Of a DNA stretch of 11,751 nucleotides, positions 7,450 through 11,751 are shown piece by piece. Numbering within the stretch: position 1 is the stretch's first letter; each line of letters starts with the position of its first letter. This DNA comes from Lysobacteraceae bacterium (lineage in GTDB: Bacteria; Pseudomonadota; Gammaproteobacteria; Xanthomonadales; Xanthomonadaceae), in NCBI GenBank assembly GCA_004173415.1, contig SEHC01000033.1, positions 1 to 11,751 on the forward strand, given 5' to 3'. The translations under genes and the position numbers were made by a program. The notes beneath the pieces were generated by a model. That model was given only the letters and a program-made list of their open reading frames with translations. It was not told the origin of the DNA and ran no database searches.

Positions 7450-7695
7450 ATGAGAGAAGACCATCCAGACTTCGGAAGAGTCTTTGGCCTTCTCGTGACA
7501 TGTCTGGGGGGCTTTATCGCCTATCCCTCCTGGATCAAGTTGTACCACTACATCCGAACCGGCGAAATTGCTCTCTTGGGTTCACATAAAACCTTCCCCA
7601 CCCAGGGCACAGAAGCTGCCTTCTTGTGCACCGCAATCTTGCTTGTCGGTCTGTGGACGGTGGCATACGGCATAGGCTTGATGCTGCGGAAATGA
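7450..7695 (+). CDS. small two-helix membrane protein, function unknown
   Basis: An 81-residue hypothetical protein that I do not recognise. Two hydrophobic segments are visible, about 10-30 (VFGLLVTCLGGFIAYPSW) and about 57-78 (AAFLCTAILLVGLWTVAYGI). They are separated by a polar loop with KLYHYIRTGE and SHKTFPTQGT, and the protein ends LMLRK. A TTG at 7444 is in frame two codons upstream, but ATG 7450 with GGAAG 11 bases before it is preferred. It starts 6 bases after the GNAT stop, so it is probably at the end of the hemA transcript. Its GC content is about 53% by hand count (130 of 246), far below its neighbours, and its codon use is mixed (AGA, TTG, ATA), which suggests more recent acquisition. 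The coding call rests on the clean membrane-protein pattern. Confidence 0.65.
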   Translation: MREDHPDFGRVFGLLVTCLGGFIAYPSWIKLYHYIRTGEIALLGSHKTFPTQGTEAAFLCTAILLVGLWTVAYGIGLMLRK

Positions 7696-7830
7696 CTTGG
7701 CGCAGGGGTGAATCAGCACGTCAAGTGCAGTTCTCATGAGAGTTGCCGGAGTCGTTGTTGCGGGCGCCTGGTAGCCATAGTGTTTCAACCTGCCGCTGGA
7801 CGGGTAATCCAAAGCGCGCCCGACCGGCGA
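7696..7830. other. non-coding stretch between small membrane gene and repeat array
   Basis: These 135 bases hold no ORF that I believe. The only sizeable frame, on the minus strand from 7893 back to 7582, has no family resemblance and overlaps the 81-aa gene. There is a 10-bp palindrome TCTCATGAGA at 7732-7741. A possible but poor plus-strand promoter, TTGTTG (7755-7760) with TAGTGT (7778-7783) at 17-base spacing, could in principle drive the array. No intrinsic terminator with a T-run is visible after the membrane-protein gene. Confidence 0.3.
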
Positions 7831-8206
7831 GCAAGGCTCCCCAACCTGATGCACCAGGCTCCAGCGCAGACGGGTCGAGCTCCCCCACCTCAAGTGTCAG
7901 GCTCCCATGCCTGACGGATCGAGCTCCCCAACCTCAAGCGTCAGGCTCCCGTGCCTGACGGGTTGAGCTCCCCAGCTTCAAGCGTCAGGCTCCCATGCCT
8001 GACGGATCGAGCTCCCCGGCCTCAAGCGTCAGGCTCCCATGCCTGACGGATCGAGCTCCCCAGCCTCACGCTTCAGGCTCCCATGCCCGACAGGTCGAGC
8101 TCTCCAGCCTCAAGCGTCAGGCTCCCATGCCTGACGGGTCGAGCTCTCCAGCCTCAAGCGTCGCTCCCATGCCTGACGGGTCGAGCTCGCCATCCTCAAA
8201 CGCCGG
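7831..8206. repeat. tandem array of 44-bp units, each with an internal hairpin
   Basis: Head-to-tail units without spacers: a degenerate 43-base unit (7831-7873), then six 44-base units starting at 7874, 7918, 7962, 8006, 8050 and 8094. A 42-base unit with a 2-base loss (8138-8179) and a decayed partial unit (8180-8206) follow. The consensus is a linker reading GAGCTCCCCAGCCTCAAG (including a SacI-type GAGCTC palindrome), an 8-base stem CGTCAGGC, the loop TCCCAT, and the matching stem GCCTGACG. Units 2, 3, 4 and 6 have perfect stems, unit 1 has one T:G pair, and unit 5 is mismatched. Since 44 is not a multiple of 3, the frame shifts at each unit, so protein coding is very unlikely. With no unique spacers it is not CRISPR. 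The structure is certain; the role is unknown. Confidence 0.95.
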
Positions 8207-8239
8207 GTTTCCAGGCTCTTCTAGCCACGTTTCCGGCGG

Positions 8240-8270
8240 CATGGCCGATTGCTTGCCCAGGTCGGCCATG
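8240..8270. other. perfect 9-bp hairpin upstream of moaB
   Basis: CATGGCCGA at 8240-8248 and its exact complement TCGGCCATG at 8262-8270 enclose a 13-base loop. The repeat ends 16 bases before the moaB ATG. There is no T-run, so it is not an obvious intrinsic terminator. It could be an operator, a leader stem-loop of the moaB transcript, or a boundary of the repeat region. It is unrelated in sequence to the 44-bp array hairpins. Confidence 0.45.
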
Positions 8271-8286
8271 GGTTAGGCTTCGCAGC

Positions 8287-8805
8287 ATGACCGCCAGCCC
8301 CGACCTCATCCCGCTGCACCTGTGCGTGCTGACCGTTTCGGACACGCGCACGCCCGCCGATGACAAGTCCGGCGACTACCTGGTTGCCGCCCTCCAGCAG
8401 GAAGGCCACCACCTGGCCGAACATGCGATCCTCCCCGACGATCGCTATCAGCTCCGCGCCCTGGTTTCCAGATGGATCGCCGACCCGCAGGTGGATGGCG
8501 TGCTGGTCACCGGCGGCACCGGCTTCACCGGCCGCGACTCCACGCCCGAGGCCCTGCTGCCCTTGCTGGACAAGGAAATGCCGGGCTTCGGCGAACTGTT
8601 CCGTGCACTCAGCTTCGACGAGATCGGCACTTCGTCGCTGCAGTCGCGCGCGTTCGCCGGGCTGGCAAACGCCACCTTCCTGTTCTGCCTGCCCGGCTCG
8701 ACTTCCGCATGCCGCAGCGGCTGGGAAAAGATCATCCGCGCCCAACTCGACGCGCGCACCACACCGTGCAACCTCGCCACCCTGCGTCCCCGCCTGAAGG
8801 AGTAA
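8287..8805 (+). CDS. moaB: molybdenum cofactor biosynthesis protein MoaB
   Basis: A 172-residue MoaB/Mog-family protein of the MPT-binding fold, linked to molybdenum cofactor synthesis (adenylylation of molybdopterin in active members; E. coli MoaB itself is of doubtful activity). Motifs seen are TVSDTRT at 16-22, the binding loop TGGTGFTGRDSTPEA at 75-89 with its conserved Asp, and LPGSTSACRSGW at 135-146. The open frame runs back to 8083 into the 44-bp array, but that part is repeat sequence. ATG 8287 gives the family N-terminus, though it has no clear Shine-Dalgarno. The stop overlaps the Shine-Dalgarno of the next gene. No other molybdenum-cofactor gene is in the window, so the context does not show which enzyme it serves. 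Confidence 0.92.
   Translation: MTASPDLIPLHLCVLTVSDTRTPADDKSGDYLVAALQQEGHHLAEHAILPDDRYQLRALVSRWIADPQVDGVLVTGGTGFTGRDSTPEALLPLLDKEMPGFGELFRALSFDEIGTSSLQSRAFAGLANATFLFCLPGSTSACRSGWEKIIRAQLDARTTPCNLATLRPRLKE
8797..8802 (+). promoter_or_regulatory. Shine-Dalgarno of the XRE gene inside the end of moaB
   Basis: AAGGAG lies 7 bases before ATG 8810 and is formed by the last codons of moaB, immediately before its TAA. This is the best ribosome-binding site in the plus-strand clusters. It fixes the start of the HTH gene and implies that moaB translation ends on top of it. Confidence 0.75.
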
Positions 8806-8809
8806 GCGC

Positions 8810-9160
8810 ATGTCCCTGGACACCACGTTGCGACTGCTGGCCCGCGCAAGCGGCCTGACCGCCACCGACATCGCCACCGCCATCCCCCGCGCCGGCGTGG
8901 CTACGGTCAAGGCATGGCTGGAGGGCGACAAGCTGCCGGGAAAGGACCAGGTGACCGCGCTCGCCCGCACCTTCGGCGTACCCGCCGGCGCCCTGCTGTC
9001 GGAACTGGCCAGCACCTTCGATCCGGCCCGGACCAAGGGCGAGCATGACCTGCTGGCCGCCTACCGTGCGCTCAACACGCGCCAGCAGGGCGCCCTGCTC
9101 GAAGTCGCGCGGACCATGGCCGATTCGCATGCCGGCAGCCGGCGCAAGGTGCGCAAATGA
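8810..9160 (+). CDS. small XRE-type helix-turn-helix protein
   Basis: A 116-residue protein with an N-terminal HTH region (about 5-66): LRLLARASGLTATDIATAI is followed by a putative recognition helix VATVKAWLEGDKLPG and then VTALARTFGVPAGALLSEL. This follows the Cro/C1 pattern, including the conserved W-L-E-G-x-x-x-P turn. The C-terminal 50 residues are helical and end in a basic tail, RRKVRK, with no known domain. It probably binds DNA as a dimer; the target is unknown. Autoregulation of moaB-XRE-ppk2 is a natural guess, but I see no matching operator in the cluster apart from the hairpin at 8240-8270, which is a weak candidate. The stop overlaps the ppk2 start as ATGA. Confidence 0.8.
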   Translation: MSLDTTLRLLARASGLTATDIATAIPRAGVATVKAWLEGDKLPGKDQVTALARTFGVPAGALLSELASTFDPARTKGEHDLLAAYRALNTRQQGALLEVARTMADSHAGSRRKVRK

Positions 9161-9933
9161 AGAAGCTCAAGCGCAAGGAATACCTGAAGCTGCTGGAACC
9201 GCTGCAGCTGGAGCTGGTGGCGATGACGCGCTGGCTGCAACACAGCGGCAAGCGGGTGGTGGTGGTGATCGAAGGCCGCGACACCGCCGGCAAGGGCGGC
9301 GTGATCAATGCCATCTCCGAACACCTCAACCCGCGCCAGTGCCACGTGCTGGCGCTGTCGAAACCGGGCGAACGCGAAGCCACTCAGTGGTACTTCCAGC
9401 GCTACGTGCCGCACCTTCCGGCCGCCGGCGAACTGCTGCTGATGGACCGCAGCTGGTACAACCGCGCCGGCGTGGAGAAGGTCATGGGTTTCTGCGACGA
9501 TGCCCAGTACAAGTCGTTCCTGCAGCAGGCGCCGGTGTTCGAGAAGCTGCTGGTCGACGACGGCATCATCCTGTTCAAGTACTGGCTGACCGTGGACCAG
9601 GCCGAGCAGGAAGAGCGCTTCGCCGAGCGCCTGCTGGACCCGCTGAAGAAGTGGAAGCTGTCGGCGATCGACGTGCAGGCGCGGGAGAAGTACGCCGAGT
9701 ACACGCGTGCGCGCGAAGCCATGCTCAAGGCCACGCATACCGAGAACGCGCCATGGACGCTGGTCGATTTCAACGACCAGAAGCGCGGCCGCCTGGGCCT
9801 GATCCGCAACCTGCTGGATCGCCTGCCGGATACCCGGGTGCCCGACTCGGAAATCGAATTCCCGCCATTGAAGGGCAAGCCGCAGAAGGAACGTTTCGGG
9901 GTGGTCAAGCCGATCCCCGGCTTCGATCCGTAG
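9157..9933 (+). CDS. ppk2: polyphosphate kinase 2, class I
   Basis: A 258-residue PPK2-family enzyme that reversibly moves phosphate between polyphosphate and nucleoside diphosphates (ADP or GDP to ATP or GTP). It has the P-loop fold: Walker A GRDTAGKGG at 40-48, and Walker B/lid MDRSWYNRAGVE from Met96, with Asp97 as the expected catalytic/metal residue. KPGERE in between and W-x-L-V-D-F-N-D near residue 205 are also typical. The single domain and the DRSWYNRAG form place it in class I; which nucleotide it prefers cannot be read. AAGG at 9146-9149 is a well-spaced Shine-Dalgarno, and the start overlaps the XRE stop as ATGA. It ends 8 bases from the converging acylphosphatase gene, with no terminator visible in the gap. 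Confidence 0.95.
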   Translation: MKKLKRKEYLKLLEPLQLELVAMTRWLQHSGKRVVVVIEGRDTAGKGGVINAISEHLNPRQCHVLALSKPGEREATQWYFQRYVPHLPAAGELLLMDRSWYNRAGVEKVMGFCDDAQYKSFLQQAPVFEKLLVDDGIILFKYWLTVDQAEQEERFAERLLDPLKKWKLSAIDVQAREKYAEYTRAREAMLKATHTENAPWTLVDFNDQKRGRLGLIRNLLDRLPDTRVPDSEIEFPPLKGKPQKERFGVVKPIPGFDP

Positions 9934-9941
9934 CGACCCGA

Positions 9942-10211
9942 TCAGCCGATCACGAAGCCGGACGCGCCCTGCCCTTCCCAGTCAGTGCGCTCCAGCCAGT
10001 CCACCCGCGCCATCGGCGGCCCTTTCCGCAACCACGAGGCCAGCGCCTCGATGGCCGCCTCCTCGCCCTGCGCCAGCACTTCGACCCGGCCGTCATCCAG
10101 GTTGAGCGCATGCCCGGACAGTCCCAGTCGCTGGGCCTGCTCGCGGGTCGAAGCGCGGAAGAACACGCCCTGCACCCTGCCGCTGACCAGGAAGCGCGCG
10201 GCGGCCATCAT
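9942..10211 (-). CDS. acyP: acylphosphatase
   Basis: An 89-residue alpha/beta-sandwich enzyme that hydrolyses acyl phosphates such as acetyl or carbamoyl phosphate. Its length is normal for the family (about 90-100). It has the phosphate-binding loop SGRVQGVFFR at 10-19 with the essential Arg19, and the ALNLDDGRVEV segment with the catalytic Asn37. The ending GFVIG resembles the usual aromatic-rich C-terminus. Most family members have R-N-L-P/x-D-G where this one has L-N-L-D-D-G, a mild variation next to the catalytic Asn. ATG 10211 overlaps the tlpA stop as ATGA; a second ATG follows directly at 10208. The gene is therefore probably translated from the yihY-tlpA transcript. Confidence 0.93.
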   Translation of the reverse strand: MMAAARFLVSGRVQGVFFRASTREQAQRLGLSGHALNLDDGRVEVLAQGEEAAIEALASWLRKGPPMARVDWLERTDWEGQGASGFVIG

Positions 10212-10804
10212 CCTTCCGCTTTGGGTGCCGCGATCGCCGAGTCGATTTTCGCCGCGGTCACCGGCCCCAGGAACAGCTCCGCCACCTTGCCATCGGGGGC
10301 GATCAGGTAGGTCATCGGCAGCCCGCGCGGAGTGGCGAAGCCGGCCGGCGGCGAGTACACGTCGAGGATGGCCACCGGGTAGACCACCGGCCGCGCGGCG
10401 AGGAATTCGCGCATCGCCTCCACTTCGATCTCCTCGTAGGCCAGGCCGATGACTTCGATATCCTCGCGGGACTCGTCCAGCGCCGACAGCTCCGGCATCT
10501 CCTTGATGCAGGGCGCGCACCAGGTCGCCCAGAAGTTCACCACCACCCACTTGCCCCGGTGCGCCGCCAGCTCGTAGGGCTTGCCGTCGACGGTCTGGAC
10601 CTTCAGTGCCGGATATTCCGGCTGGCTGCTGGTGGCGGCCTTGGCCTCGCCGGCCGCGCTATCGGCAGCCGGCACCTCGGCGACCACCGGCGGCGTGGCG
10701 GCGACCGGCTCCGGCGCGGTTTCGCGCTTGCACGACGCCAGGACCAACAGCAGCCCGCAGGCGGCGATCCACGCATGCCGTCGAGGTCGCGCGCGAGCAA
10801 CCAT
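10208..10804 (-). CDS. TlpA-like thioredoxin-fold lipoprotein
   Basis: A 198-residue exported thiol-disulfide protein of the TlpA/ResA type. The N-terminus has a lipoprotein signal: basic RARPRRH, a hydrophobic stretch 11-23, and lipobox L-A-S-C with Cys25 followed by Lys. A flexible Ala/Pro/Glu-rich linker (about 28-66) follows. The thioredoxin domain has VVVNFWATWCAPC with redox Cys96 and Cys99, and the cis-Pro segment GLPMTYLIAPDG. It probably reduces or isomerises disulfides, or serves cytochrome c maturation, in the periplasm; the partner is unknown. The start is the odd part. The only in-frame ATG close to the signal, 10804, lies inside the yihY reading frame. Its first 10 residues are read out of frame from yihY's conserved W-L-L-A-R-D-L-D codons, so the native start may have been lost and replaced. 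Confidence 0.85.
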   Translation of the reverse strand: MVARARPRRHAWIAACGLLLVLASCKRETAPEPVAATPPVVAEVPAADSAAGEAKAATSSQPEYPALKVQTVDGKPYELAAHRGKWVVVNFWATWCAPCIKEMPELSALDESREDIEVIGLAYEEIEVEAMREFLAARPVVYPVAILDVYSPPAGFATPRGLPMTYLIAPDGKVAELFLGPVTAAKIDSAIAAPKAEG

Positions 10805-11751
10805 TCGCCCTGTTCGTCGCGGCGCAGCAGGTTGATGTCGCTGAGCTGGGACAGCAGTTGCTGGGCCAGCGAATCGGTCATCAGCGGCTCCATCGCGCAC
10901 AACTGGTCGCTATGCAGGCCACGTCCCTGGGCGCGCGCCTCGTCGAAGCGCCCGAGCATGCGCAACAGCGCATAGATCTCGAAACCCAGGGGCAGGCGCA
11001 TCGACGCCGGCTGGTAGCGGAAGGCGGCGATCGACGAAGCCAGCGACGCGCCCAGCAGGATCGCCGCCCAGCCCAGGTAGATCCACAGCAGCAGGATCGG
11101 CGCCACCGCGACCGTGCCGTAGATCTTCTGGTATGAGTTGAAGCTGGACAGGTAGACCCCCAGCCCCCACTTGATGAACTCCAGCAGCAGCATCGCCAGC
11201 ATCGCGCCCGCGGCGGCATGGCGCAGCTGGATCGTACGGTGCGGCACCACCTTGTAGATCGCGGTGATGGCCGCCAGTTCGATCAGCACCGGCGCAAGGG
11301 TCAGGGAGATGGTTTCCAGCCACTTGCCCTGGTCGGTGGCGAAGACCGGCAAGGCGTAGAACCGCGCCGAGGCCGCCAGCGATGCCGCAGCCACCAGCGC
11401 GCCCAGGGTCAGCACGGTCCAGTAGATCAGGAATCGCCCCAGCTTGGGCCGGGTGGACGCCACCCGCCAGATGCGGTTGAAGGTCGCCTCGACGCTGTTG
11501 AGGGTAATCAGCAGCGAAATCACCAATGCGATCACGCCCGCGGCGGTCAACTGCTTGGCGCTTTCCGAATACTTGCGCAGGTAGCCCTCCACCGAGCGCG
11601 CCGCCGAGGGCACGAAATTGGAGAAGATGTAGTCGCTGAGCTGCGCGCTCCACTGGTCGAAAACCGGGAATGCCGACAGCACGCCGAACACGACCATGGC
11701 CAGCGGCACCAGCGCGAACACGCTGGTGTAAGCCAGGGCCGCGGCGGCCTG
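10603..11751 (-). CDS. YihY/UPF0761-family inner-membrane protein, 5' end outside window, aberrant C-terminus
   Basis: A multi-pass inner-membrane protein of the YihY family (once called RNase BN in error). 382 codons are visible; the frame is open to the right edge and starts beyond it. The sequence A-L-A-Y-T-S-V-F-A-L-V-P-L near the edge, LNSVEATFNRIWRV, LLLEFIKWGLGVYL and VAPILLLWIYLGWAAILLGA mark the family, with about six hydrophobic segments. A winged-helix-like extension follows, up to LLRRDEQGEWLLARDLD. After that, about 67 codons (10603-10804) are a Pro/Arg/Ser-rich tail that is just the tlpA gene in another frame. From memory, xanthomonad members are about 425 residues and continue with about 65 conserved residues after LLARDLD; those are absent. 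This looks like a deletion fusing yihY into tlpA. The family call is firm; whether it is functional is uncertain. Confidence 0.88.
   Translation of the reverse strand, partial: QAAAALAYTSVFALVPLAMVVFGVLSAFPVFDQWSAQLSDYIFSNFVPSAARSVEGYLRKYSESAKQLTAAGVIALVISLLITLNSVEATFNRIWRVASTRPKLGRFLIYWTVLTLGALVAAASLAASARFYALPVFATDQGKWLETISLTLAPVLIELAAITAIYKVVPHRTIQLRHAAAGAMLAMLLLEFIKWGLGVYLSSFNSYQKIYGTVAVAPILLLWIYLGWAAILLGASLASSIAAFRYQPASMRLPLGFEIYALLRMLGRFDEARAQGRGLHSDQLCAMEPLMTDSLAQQLLSQLSDINLLRRDEQGEWLLARDLDGMRGSPPAGCCWSWRRASAKPRRSRSPPRRRWSPRCRLPIARPARPRPPPAASRNIRH

Noticed and set aside
7755..7783. TTGTTG-17-TAGTGT as a promoter for the array
   Set aside because: Both boxes match the consensus at about half their positions, which is chance level here; mentioned only as a possibility.
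7582..7893. Minus-strand 103-aa ORF overlapping the small membrane gene
   Set aside because: No recognisable domain, no good start, and it runs through the degenerate repeat edge and the better-supported plus-strand gene.
7831..8206. CRISPR array
   Set aside because: The units are contiguous tandem copies of 44 bp with no unique spacers, and no cas gene is near.
7708..8276. Short repeat-encoded proteins on the plus strand of the array
   Set aside because: They arise only because the GC-rich repeat lacks stops; frames rotate between units and no start signal or family pattern is present.
8083..8286. N-terminal extension of moaB into the repeat array
   Set aside because: The extra 68 codons are repeat sequence read in one frame; the 44-base unit shifts frame each time, and MoaB homology begins at 8287.

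Overview
ORGANISM. The high GC, the gene families and the gene order point to a gammaproteobacterium of the Lysobacteraceae/Xanthomonadaceae (Xanthomonas, Pseudoxanthomonas, Lysobacter or relatives). The block lolB-ispE-tRNA-prs-rplY, diverging from hemA-prfA, is the conserved gammaproteobacterial core arrangement. The genus cannot be fixed from the sequence alone. LEFT ARM (1-4583, minus strand). Read in the direction of transcription, a TPR-repeat exported protein, the outer-membrane lipoprotein receptor LolB and the isoprenoid kinase IspE are joined by two ATGA stop/start overlaps. A tRNA-Gln(TTG) gene follows and overlaps the end of ispE. Then come PRPP synthetase (prs) and ribosomal protein L25 (rplY), which runs off the left edge. 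MIDDLE (4651-7695, plus strand). Glutamyl-tRNA reductase (hemA), peptide chain release factor 1 (prfA) and a GNAT acetyltransferase overlap head to tail. They are followed after 6 bases by a small two-helix membrane protein of unusually low GC. GENE-FREE STRETCH (7696-8286). This holds a tandem array of 44-bp units, each with an 8-bp inverted repeat around a 6-base loop, and a separate hairpin just before moaB. The array is the least explained structure in the window. RIGHT ARM. On the plus strand, moaB, a small XRE-type HTH protein and a class I polyphosphate kinase 2 form a tight cluster (8287-9933). It converges, 8 bases apart, on a minus-strand cluster read from the right edge: a YihY-family membrane protein (5' end outside the window), a TlpA-like thioredoxin lipoprotein and acylphosphatase. 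The yihY/tlpA junction is abnormal. YihY appears to have lost its native C-terminus and runs out of frame through the first third of tlpA. HOW THE GENES WORK TOGETHER. Most of the window is housekeeping: nucleotide precursor supply (Prs), translation (L25, RF1, tRNA-Gln), tetrapyrrole and isoprenoid synthesis (HemA, IspE) and envelope lipoprotein sorting (LolB). The items most worth a second look are the 44-bp array, the ispE/tRNA-Gln overlap and the yihY/tlpA junction.
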